Of a stretch of DNA of 64,000 bases, positions 46,540 to 54,295 are shown piece after piece. Origin of the DNA: Paenibacillus zeirhizosphaerae (GTDB lineage Bacteria > Bacillota > Bacilli > Paenibacillales > Paenibacillaceae). Location: positions 1 to 64,000 of the forward strand of contig NZ_JAPCKK010000012.1 of the NCBI RefSeq assembly GCF_030705605.1, given 5' to 3'. Every line of letters starts with the position of its first letter. The first letter of the stretch is position 1. A program made the position numbers and the translations under genes. The notes beneath the pieces are model-generated. The model did not search any database, was not told the DNA's origin, and saw nothing but the letters and a program-made list of their open reading frames with translations.

Positions 46540-46824
46540 ATGCCAAAACAACAACGGCGAACCTTCACCTCAGCATTTAAAAAGCAAATGGTGCAACTCT
46601 ATGAAAACGGGAAATCCAGAGCAGTGATTGTGGAGGAATACGACCTCACAGCTTCAGCCTTAGATCGCTGGATCAAGCAAGCTCAGACGTCAGGCTCCTT
46701 CAAGGAGAAGGACAATCGTTCTTCAGATGAAAACGAGCTCATCGCTTTGCGCAAAGAACTCCAGCGCCTGAGAATGGAGAATGATATTTTAAAGCAAGCC
46801 TCGCTGATCATGGGACGAAAGTAG
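46540..46824 (+). CDS. IS3-family transposase OrfA
   Basis: 94-residue DNA-binding subunit with a helix-turn-helix (YENGKSRAVIVEEYDLTASALDRWIKQ) and a leucine-zipper-like tail (LRKELQRLRMENDILKQ), the standard IS3 OrfA layout. It appears intact. The matching orfB directly downstream is broken, so the protein could only act in trans or inhibit transposition. Confidence 0.9.
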   Translation: MPKQQRRTFTSAFKKQMVQLYENGKSRAVIVEEYDLTASALDRWIKQAQTSGSFKEKDNRSSDENELIALRKELQRLRMENDILKQASLIMGRK

Positions 46825-47677
46825 CTATCATCCAGAACGACCGTGATAAATACTCAGTATCAGCAATGTGTGACGTCCTGCAAATCGCAAGAAGTACCTT
46901 TTACTATGAAGCGAAAGAACAACCGAACGAAGACGAGCTCACGGAAGTCATTGTGGAGATCTTCCGCAAGAATTGAAAAGCCTACGGCACACGCAAGATC
47001 AAGTGCAAGCTCCATGAACGTGGACTCGTCGTGTCCAGACGTCGTATGGGTCGGATCATGAAAGAACAAGGACTCGTTTCTACGTACACAGTGGCGCAGT
47101 ATAAGCCGCATAAAGCCGCATGTAACGAAGAAGCTACAGCCAACATCCTGAATCGTGAATTTGACCAAACCGAGACCAAACGCTTCGTCGTCAGTGACCT
47201 GACCTATATGAAGGTTCAGCACCAGTGGCACTACATTTGCGTACTCGTTGACCTGTTCAATCGAGAGATGATTGGTTATCGTGCAGGTCCGAACAAGGAC
47301 GCTGCCCTGATTTCACGCGCCTTTGCTACCGTACAGGGGGATCTGCGTCAAATTCAATGGTTCCATACAGACCGTGGCAGTGAATTTAAAAATGAAAAGA
47401 TGGATGAGCTTTTGGAAACGTTTGAGATCGGTCGTTCTCTGAGCACGAAAGGCTGCCCCTATGACAACGCTGTAGCGGAAGCCACCTATAAGGTGATGAA
47501 ACCGAGTTCGTCAACCAGCAGGAATTTCAGAACCTTCGTCATTTGGAGATCGAACTATACGATTACGTCAACTGGTTTAATAAGTATCGCATTCACGGAA
47601 CACTGGGATACATGACACCTGTTCAGTACCGCGAAGAAGCCCTTAAAAAAGCTGTCCGATTTACTGTTGACAATCCA
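46821..47677 (+). pseudogene. IS3-family transposase OrfB, inactivated
   Basis: A DDE integrase domain is readable: YGTRKIK.. then FDQTETKRFVVSDLTYMKV with the first Asp, FHTDRGSEFKN with the second, and NAVAEATYKVMK with the catalytic Glu. A TGA at 46974-46976 interrupts the frame where Arg is expected, and one A is missing near 47497 just after KVMK, shifting the C-terminal part (..YRIHGTLGYMTPVQYRE) into another frame. Two independent lesions make it non-functional. Confidence 0.9.
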
Positions 47678-47678
47678 A

Positions 47679-48074
47679 CGAGAGGTGGCGAAAAAATACC
47701 ATATTTCGAGTAAAAGTGTGTTAGAGACCTGAATTGCCAAGTATATTAAAGGGGTGAAAATGAAACCAACTCGGAAAAGGATAACGAAGAACGGATCGAA
47801 ATTGTACAATTCACCATCGTCAATGATTTAGATTACCAGAAGGCGATCGACAAATACGGTGTCTCTTACCCGCAGGTTTACGCATGGGTTCGTAAATATA
47901 CAGCTAGGGGTCAGGAAGCCTTACAAGATCATCGAGGGCGTAAAAAGCCACTAGAGGAGCTGGATGAGCAGGAACGACTAAAGCTTCGGATTAAGGGACT
48001 CGAAGCACGTAATGAGTACCTTGAAATGGAGAACGCACTTGCAAAAAAAGTTGGCAGAGATCCGGCGAAGAAAT
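47679..48074 (+). pseudogene. IS150-type orfA, 3' part
   Basis: Continues the orfA cut at 46459: ..KKYHISSKSVLET, then TGA (47730-47732) in place of a Trp codon, IAKYIKGVKMKPTRKR, a frameshift near 47786, and the second helix-turn-helix domain (YQKAIDKYGVSYPQVYAWVRKY) with a coiled tail (LKLRIKGLEARNEYLEMENAL). The A7G run near 48042-48049 may be the remains of the programmed frameshift site between orfA and orfB. Confidence 0.82.
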
Positions 48075-48561
48075 ACACGCTAACCTTAGCTCGGCATGTA
48101 GACATCTATCAAGCCATTCAAGAGCTACATGCTGAAAAAGGCTACGCGATCACAAAGCTCGTGAGCTCGCAGGAATCGCCCGATCTGCCTACTACAAGTG
48201 GCTGAAATGGACGTCATCCACTAGAGAACTCGAAAATATTGCACTAGCCAAGGAAGTCAAATGTCGCTACGACAAGCGAAAGGGGATACTCGGTTATCGT
48301 CAAATGCGTACTCAGCTGAATCGTAAGCTGAAAAAGAACTACAACCGCAAACGGTATTACCGTATCATGCGCGCACTTGAACTCAAGGCAGTCATTCGAA
48401 AATTACGTGAAAGCTCCAGCCCTTCATATCGCTGAGAATGTCATGAACGAGGATTTAAGGCGGATGCAGAGTGTAAAAACCTATATGCGCTATTGCAATA
48501 ATGATCGGTACACCGAACGACTAAACGGTTTATCCCCTAACGAATATCGACGAACAGCTTA
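48075..48561 (+). pseudogene. IS150-type orfB remnant with internal deletion
   Basis: The N-terminal part is recognisable across two frames (HVDIYQAIQELHAEKGYAITKL, SAYYKWLKW, GILGYRQMRTQLN). It then jumps from AENVMNEDL straight to the last 30 residues (YMRYCNNDRYTERLNGLSPNEYRR), so the DDE catalytic core is missing. Frameshifts occur near 48160 and 48400. Dead. Confidence 0.85.
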
Positions 48562-48566
48562 ACGAC

Positions 48567-48611
48567 AAAAAACAATCCCCTCGGCTTGGATAACCGAGAG
48601 GATTGTTTTTT
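48567..48611. terminator. Hairpin at the right end of the IS150-type element
   Basis: 12-base arms (48567-48578 with 48600-48611) and an inner CTCGG/CCGAG helix. T and A runs on both sides make it a bidirectional terminator between galU and the convergent ligase gene. Confidence 0.8.
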
Positions 48612-48705
48612 GGTCTGTCTACTTGACAGGGTGCATTTCATTAGGGAGTGGCCCTTTTCTTGTCTTCTGTGAAGTACTTCAAGAGATGTTTTCTTATGCT
48701 TACAT

Positions 48706-51168
48706 TCATTGAAGCTTTAGTGCAACCAAATCATCAATCTGCTGTTTTTCATTTGCATCGGCTTGAATCAGCTTGTCATACCAGATATGATCTACCTGAC
48801 CTTGTTTTTGCGTAGCGGCGACGTAGTATCGGGCGATTTCTTTATTTGTCGCGTTACTCAGATCTTCATTCAGAAGAGGCTGCAAGATCACCACCGCTTC
48901 GGCAAATTTATTGGACATAAACTGAATTTTGCCTGTATTCAAGGCAATTTCAGGCGTCAAATTAAACTGCCGTGTAAGTATAATGCTATCAGGCAGATCA
49001 TTGATGTGAGCTATTCCATCCAGCACTTGTTGATATGCGTTCAAACCTGCTTCAAAATACTGCTGCTGCTTCGCAATATCGCCCTGCTCTCTCGCCTGAA
49101 TGCCTAGAGTGAAGGCTTGTTGGATGAGATTACTGTACCACGAGATATCCCATTTATAGTTCGAAATTTTGCTCTGCAGGATTTCAAAAGCCTTCTCATT
49201 GCCGTTTTTTAACTGATAGTGAGACATTAAATAAGAATACATGCTTTTGTTATAAGGCTCTGCTTCCAGTCCCCGCTGCAGCAACTCTTCATCAGCTGTA
49301 TAAAACTGTTCATTCTGGCTTTGCTTATACGCTGCTTGATATAGAGATGACAGCAAGAGTAAGGAATCCGGGTGAGTCGGCCGGATGGATAAGTCTTCGT
49401 TGACCGCCACCTGAATTTGATCAAAAGACTGACTCGTACGGGCAACCTGTCTGGCCTCCGTAGCCGCATTGCTTGACTGTATAAAACGCAAACCTGTGAA
49501 CACCAAGACAATCGCTACAATACCAATGACCCCACTATACAGTGGACGGAAAGCACCAGGATTCAAAGTCAACCGTTTTACCGGTCTGCTGTCCATTGCT
49601 GCAGCCATACCTCCTAGCCCCACAAACACCAGCATGCCCATGAACACATAGCTCAAGTTAAAGTCCAGAATACTGTGCAGCAGAATAGACAGCGTTAAAA
49701 TGAAATAGAGAAAATAAGAGTCACGCTCTTCCGCATTCTGCTGGATATAGCCCCGGGTATATTTATAAAATACAAACAATATGAAAGCCATAAAGATGAT
49801 GAAGCCTAGTATGCCAACCTCCACTAAATACTGCATGAAGAAGTTATGCGCCTGACGGCTTGTATAAGGATAATCCTGGTATTTCTCGTACAGTGTTGCC
49901 CAGCCGCCACCACCAGCTCCTATGATCGGATAATCCGCAATCAGCTTGGATGCATCTTCATAAAACTGGAAGCGTTCCAATACACTGTGCTGCTGGAAGT
50001 TGATGCCTTCCACACGCACCCGGATATTTTCAGGCAGGACGTTGCGCAGACTTGTACCGATAAGCAAGAAGGCTACAACCCCAACGATGACGACCGAACC
50101 GACAGGCAGCCACAGATTGGAGAGCTTTCGCGAAGCCCATCCCTGCATGCCGTTCTCCAGCTTCGGTGCGACATACTGCTGAATCAGCCAGGATATCACA
50201 CCAGAAATGGCCGCAGCCGCAATGAGCAATCCCCAGCCTTTTGCTGCGGTAGCTCCGTTGTAAGTCTGGTTCAGCTCCAGCCCCATATTGGTAATCGGAC
50301 TAAGCACAGCCAGCGATACAATCCCTGCTACGACGCAATAGATAATCCACAGCAACTGCCGAGCAGATTTGAAGAACAGAAGCAGAATAACGAATACAAC
50401 CGGCAACATAACCAAGCCACCGCGTGACAAGGTCAGGAACAGAGACACGAGAATCGGAACGAGCATAAAGCCATGTGTTAGCCGTCCAAACCAAGTCTTG
50501 GATTTCATCAAACTAAAGATGGATGCGAACAAAAATGCCATCAGAAACGCTGCATACGTATTCGCATACTGGAATACAGAAGTCAGACGAAGACCGTTTG
50601 AATCCGTCATTACGGCACTGGTGTAGCGGTTTTGATACACTGCACTGGAGAACCAATCTACCAGCTTACCAGCCAGAATCCACTGTCCAAACCAGTTGAT
50701 AAAACCAAAGCCCACAATCAGATAGGCTACGGTCATAATTATGATTTGGATCATTTTATTCCCGAGCCGGTCCTGCAGCAGATACAATGATGTGATGAAC
50801 ATTGAGGCATAGACACACTGAACAATCACCATGTTCATGGCCAAATAGTGAGAAGCCGCTGAAATAAGAGACAATGCATATGTTACAGGCAGTAGAATCA
50901 CCAATACCGCCAGCCAGTCTCTTTGCTCTTCCAGTTTGAATTTTTTATAATAGCTTAGTATTACTAAAATCAATAGAATCGAGGTGATCGTAAGGGCCCA
51001 ATAAATAGGTTTTTCAAAATCTAGCATCTGTCCGTTGAACAGAGCGGCCTGAAACGGAGACCAAACAAAAAACAACATGATTCCAACAATTAACACCCAA
51101 AATAACGGTGACCTTTTCTCGTCACGGGTCGACGTATGGGCTTGTTTCCCGTATACTGGATTCGACAA
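48706..51168 (-). CDS. O-antigen-ligase-family membrane protein with TPR-like C-terminus
   Basis: Protein of 820 residues. About 12-13 membrane segments with the Wzy/WaaL signature region around residues 240-270 (FLTLSRGGLVMLPVV) and a large loop before SRQAHNFFMQYLVEVG, followed from about residue 570 by a soluble helical region resembling TPR repeats. In Gram-positives with glycosylated S-layers (Geobacillus WsaB, Paenibacillus alvei WsfB) such proteins transfer the finished glycan to the S-layer protein; a polymerase or wall ligase is the alternative. The start is TTG 51168 after AAAGGAG. It is divergent from the export operon. Confidence 0.87.
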   Translation of the reverse strand: MSNPVYGKQAHTSTRDEKRSPLFWVLIVGIMLFFVWSPFQAALFNGQMLDFEKPIYWALTITSILLILVILSYYKKFKLEEQRDWLAVLVILLPVTYALSLISAASHYLAMNMVIVQCVYASMFITSLYLLQDRLGNKMIQIIIMTVAYLIVGFGFINWFGQWILAGKLVDWFSSAVYQNRYTSAVMTDSNGLRLTSVFQYANTYAAFLMAFLFASIFSLMKSKTWFGRLTHGFMLVPILVSLFLTLSRGGLVMLPVVFVILLLFFKSARQLLWIIYCVVAGIVSLAVLSPITNMGLELNQTYNGATAAKGWGLLIAAAAISGVISWLIQQYVAPKLENGMQGWASRKLSNLWLPVGSVVIVGVVAFLLIGTSLRNVLPENIRVRVEGINFQQHSVLERFQFYEDASKLIADYPIIGAGGGGWATLYEKYQDYPYTSRQAHNFFMQYLVEVGILGFIIFMAFILFVFYKYTRGYIQQNAEERDSYFLYFILTLSILLHSILDFNLSYVFMGMLVFVGLGGMAAAMDSRPVKRLTLNPGAFRPLYSGVIGIVAIVLVFTGLRFIQSSNAATEARQVARTSQSFDQIQVAVNEDLSIRPTHPDSLLLLSSLYQAAYKQSQNEQFYTADEELLQRGLEAEPYNKSMYSYLMSHYQLKNGNEKAFEILQSKISNYKWDISWYSNLIQQAFTLGIQAREQGDIAKQQQYFEAGLNAYQQVLDGIAHINDLPDSIILTRQFNLTPEIALNTGKIQFMSNKFAEAVVILQPLLNEDLSNATNKEIARYYVAATQKQGQVDHIWYDKLIQADANEKQQIDDLVALKLQ

Positions 51169-51275
51169 GGTTTACAATCTCCTTTTCTTGTAGATACGTC
51201 AATATTTTAGCATAGAATGTCGCCAAGTTGAAATTGAAAGACCATGAACTTTTATATCGTTAGGGGATGCAATTT

Positions 51276-52067
51276 GTGAGCAATTTAAGAGAGTCTTCTT
51301 TTAGAAGAAAATTGATTGTTGATTTATCCAAAAATGATTTCAACAAGAAATTCAAGGGGTCATACTTGGGTGCCCTTTGGGCGTTTGTTAACCCAGTTAT
51401 CACTATATTGTTGTACTGGTTTGTTTTTGAAATAGGCTTTAGATCTGGAAGTACACCTGAGGGATATCCCTTTGTAGTTTGGTTAATATGCGGGATGGTC
51501 CCCTGGTTCTTTTTTGCTGAGGCCTTTGCAAGTGCGACGTTAAGTTTTTCCGAGTACAGTTTTTTGGTGAAAAAGGTTGTTTTTAATATAAGCATTCTTC
51601 CTTTAGTAAAGATATTTTCAGCCTTTTTCATCCATCTATTTTTCATATGTTTTTTAATTGTAGTTCTTTTATGTTATGGTGTTACGCCGACAATCGCTTG
51701 GCTGCAATTATTTTACTACGTGTTTTGTACTTTTGCCTTATTGGTTGGGACAACATTTATAACTGCATCGATTATGCCCTTTTTTAAAGATATTGCTCAA
51801 GTAGTCTCAGTTATAGTTCAAATTGGTTTCTGGTTGACCCCGATTGTATGGTCGCTAGATATTGCACCTTTAAAGTATCATTTGCTTTTTAAATTAAATC
51901 CCTTTTATTACATTGCGGAAGGATATAGGGATGCTTTTCTGTACAACACTTGGTTTTGGAGCAAACCATTTGAAACTTTGTACTTTTGGATTATCTGCTT
52001 TGTGTTATTCACGGTAGGGGTGGCTATGTACAAGAAATTGAAGCCTCATTTTGCTGATGTATTATAA
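51276..52067 (+). CDS. wzm: ABC-2 polysaccharide export permease (Wzm-like)
   Basis: Membrane subunit of 263 residues with six helices and the ABC-2 pattern (FKGSYLGALWAFVNPVITILLYWFVF near the N-terminus; FKLNPFYYIAEGYRDAFLY near the end). It exports a complete undecaprenyl-linked polysaccharide together with the ATPase of the next gene. The likely start is GTG 51276 with AGGGGAT at suitable distance; ATG 51267 overlaps that site. First gene of the long glycan operon; 20 bases separate it from wzt. Confidence 0.9.
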   Translation: MSNLRESSFRRKLIVDLSKNDFNKKFKGSYLGALWAFVNPVITILLYWFVFEIGFRSGSTPEGYPFVVWLICGMVPWFFFAEAFASATLSFSEYSFLVKKVVFNISILPLVKIFSAFFIHLFFICFLIVVLLCYGVTPTIAWLQLFYYVFCTFALLVGTTFITASIMPFFKDIAQVVSVIVQIGFWLTPIVWSLDIAPLKYHLLFKLNPFYYIAEGYRDAFLYNTWFWSKPFETLYFWIICFVLFTVGVAMYKKLKPHFADVL

Positions 52068-52087
52068 TCTGATTAGGGGAAATAATA

Positions 52088-53368
52088 ATGAACTCAATAA
52101 TCAAAGTGGAAGATGTTTCGAAAATATATAAATTATACATGAATCCGTCAGACCGTTTGAAAGAATCGTTGCATCCGCTTAAAAAAAGTTATCACAAAGA
52201 ATTTTTCGCTTTAAATAATCTTTCTTTTCATGTGAATAATGGCGAGTCTGTAGGGATAATAGGTAAGAACGGTTCTGGAAAATCAACTTTACTGAAAATA
52301 ATTACTGGTGTTCTTTCTCCAACTACTGGTAGTGTCCATGTCCAAGGGAAAATTTCGGCATTGCTAGAACTTGGAGCGGGTTTTAATCCTGATTTTTCAG
52401 GTTTGGAAAACATTTATTTAAACGGTACAATGATGGGCTTTAGCAAAGAAGAGATGGATGCAAAGTTAGATGATATAATTCAATTCGCAGATATCGGTGA
52501 TTTTATACATCAACCTGTTCGAACATATTCAAGCGGTATGTTTGTAAGATTGGCTTTTGCAGTGGCAATAAATGTTGAGCCGGAGATACTTATTGTCGAT
52601 GAAGCATTATCGGTCGGTGATATTTTCTTTCAAGCAAAATGCTTCAAAAAATTTACTGAGTTCAAAGAACAAGGGAAAACAATTCTTTTTGTTACGCATG
52701 ACATGAGTAGTATTATGAAATACTGTGATCGCGTAATTGTTATAAACGAAGGAGTTATAATAGAAGAAGGACCCCCTGGACCTATGATTGATGTTTATAA
52801 AAAAATACTGGTTGATATGTATGATAAAAATGAAGGAATTCAACCGCAAACTTTAGAAGAAATAAAAGATGAGCATGGAAGCTGGAAAGATAATCTTAGT
52901 ATTAATCCAGGGTACACGGAATACGGCAATAAACGAGCTGAAATTTTAGACTATGCCATTTTTGATCACAATAACGATCTAACAAATGTTGTTTTAAAGG
53001 GAAAAGAATTCAAAATCAAATTAAAAATCCGTTTTAATGAACCTTTGAGAGATCCTATTTTTGCTTTTAGTATTAAGGACGTTAGAGGGACTGAAATAAC
53101 TGGTACGAATACAATGTTGGAATCGGTGGATATTAAAGAAGCTGTTGCAGGGAAAATTATAGAGGTTTGTTTCACTCAAACTAATCATCTTCAAGGAGGC
53201 GATTATTTAATATCATTAGGATGTACCTGTTACGAAGGAAATGATTTTGTCGTATTTCATAGGCTTTATGATATTATGAATCTTCATGTCATATCTAATA
53301 AAAATAGTGTGGGTTTTTTTGATATGAATTCAAAAATACTTATCTCTGATTTTGAAAGGAATGGGTAG
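52088..53368 (+). CDS. wzt: Polysaccharide export ATPase with C-terminal glycan-recognition domain (Wzt-like)
   Basis: 426 residues. The ABC domain (about 1-245) has Walker A IIGKNGSGKST, signature YSSGMFVRL and Walker B ILIVDEALSVGD. It is followed by a separate beta-rich domain (about 265-426; FKIKLKIRFNEPLRDPIFAFSIKD) like the Wzt-C carbohydrate-binding module. In E. coli O8/O9a that extension binds the modified non-reducing end of the glycan and makes export depend on chain termination. Its presence predicts a terminal modification, matched by the methyltransferase and kinase genes directly downstream. Confidence 0.9.
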   Translation: MNSIIKVEDVSKIYKLYMNPSDRLKESLHPLKKSYHKEFFALNNLSFHVNNGESVGIIGKNGSGKSTLLKIITGVLSPTTGSVHVQGKISALLELGAGFNPDFSGLENIYLNGTMMGFSKEEMDAKLDDIIQFADIGDFIHQPVRTYSSGMFVRLAFAVAINVEPEILIVDEALSVGDIFFQAKCFKKFTEFKEQGKTILFVTHDMSSIMKYCDRVIVINEGVIIEEGPPGPMIDVYKKILVDMYDKNEGIQPQTLEEIKDEHGSWKDNLSINPGYTEYGNKRAEILDYAIFDHNNDLTNVVLKGKEFKIKLKIRFNEPLRDPIFAFSIKDVRGTEITGTNTMLESVDIKEAVAGKIIEVCFTQTNHLQGGDYLISLGCTCYEGNDFVVFHRLYDIMNLHVISNKNSVGFFDMNSKILISDFERNG

Positions 53369-53370
53369 GC

Positions 53371-54276
53371 ATGATTGAATATATAGGAAATGTTAAAATG
53401 AATTATAATTTTTATAATGGTCAAGACAGCTACTCGGATGGGGAAATAGAAGATGAGTTGCTGAAGGTATTACTTGATCAGAAAGATATCTCACAACTTC
53501 TGCAAGAGGATAACCGATGGCCGACATTATATCATTTTTCACCTAATCGTCATAATTTATTAGAGTGGTTTTCTTTTAAACCCGAGAGTGATGTTTTGGA
53601 AATAGGAAGTGGCTGCGGAGCTATTACAGGTTTACTCTGTGAGAAGTCTAAGAGTGTTACATGCATAGAATTGTCTAAAAAACGTTCTTTAATTAACGCT
53701 CATCGACATTTGGAAAAAAGTAATTTAGAGATTATTGTAGGGAATCTCAATGAGATTAAATTGGAAAAAAAATATGATTATGTTACTTTAATTGGAGTTC
53801 TTGAATATGCTGCGTTGTATACCGAGACTGAATCGCCTTATATATCTTTTTTGGAAAATGCAAGAAAGTATATTAAAGAGGGCGGAGTTTTAATTATAGC
53901 GATTGAGAATAAGCTTGGACTTAAATATTGGGCGGGAAGCAGAGAAGATCATACTGGCCAATTTTTTGACGGCCTTCAAAATTACCCGTCAAAACGAAAA
54001 GTTGCAACATTTTCAAATTTGGAATTGGAAGCTCTAGTTCGAGAGGCTGGTTACAAGGATGCTCAGTTTTATTATCCCTACCCTGACTATAAAATGCCGA
54101 CACAAATATATTCTGACAACAGATTGCCTGTTGTAGGTGAGTTAAAAGGCAATAGTCCTAATTATGATCAGAACAGAGTTTTATTGTTCGATGAAGAATC
54201 TGTTATGGATAATTTGATTCGAAATCAACTCTTTCCTACCTTTTCAAATTCATTTCTTGTTTTTTGTTCAAATTAA
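53371..54276 (+). CDS. SAM-dependent methyltransferase (candidate glycan-capping enzyme)
   Basis: 301 residues, class I fold: motif I VLEIGSGCGAITGL (about 72-85), acidic loop CIELSKKRS, and post-motif VTLIGVLEY. The C-terminal part has PYPDYKMPTQIYSDNRLPVVGEL, a stretch I associate with glycan-biosynthesis methyltransferases. It starts two bases after wzt, so the two are coupled. With the following kinase-like gene it covers the first two domains of WbdD, the enzyme that phosphorylates and methylates the end of E. coli O9a chains. Its acceptor here is unknown. Confidence 0.82.
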   Translation: MIEYIGNVKMNYNFYNGQDSYSDGEIEDELLKVLLDQKDISQLLQEDNRWPTLYHFSPNRHNLLEWFSFKPESDVLEIGSGCGAITGLLCEKSKSVTCIELSKKRSLINAHRHLEKSNLEIIVGNLNEIKLEKKYDYVTLIGVLEYAALYTETESPYISFLENARKYIKEGGVLIIAIENKLGLKYWAGSREDHTGQFFDGLQNYPSKRKVATFSNLELEALVREAGYKDAQFYYPYPDYKMPTQIYSDNRLPVVGELKGNSPNYDQNRVLLFDEESVMDNLIRNQLFPTFSNSFLVFCSN

Positions 54277-54295
54277 AAGGGAAGGCTGATGAGTA

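Larger units (their letters stand above)
46460..47677 (+). mobile_element. Second IS3-family element inserted in the first
   Basis: 1218 bp, bounded by imperfect 39-base inverted ends (TGGATCGGCTACAC.. and, reversed, TGGATTGTCAACAG..; 25 of 39 positions agree, including GGACA and TAAGGGC). It is flanked by the three-base target duplication ACG (46457-46459 and 47678-47680), usual for the IS3 family. It carries orfA intact and a broken orfB, so it is not expected to move by itself. Confidence 0.87.
46137..48640 (+). mobile_element. IS150-type IS3-family element, dead, interrupted by a second IS
   Basis: The left end TGATATGCTCCC (46137) and the inverse of the right end TGAAATGCACCC (to 48640) match at 19 of 26 terminal bases. 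The element is flanked by TTAG on both sides (46133-46136 and 48641-48644), a four-base target duplication. Without the inserted second element and its 3-bp duplication it measures about 1283 bp, shorter than a complete IS150-type element, because most of its orfB is deleted. Hairpins near both ends would stop outside transcription. Its orfA begins at ATG 46209. Confidence 0.85.
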
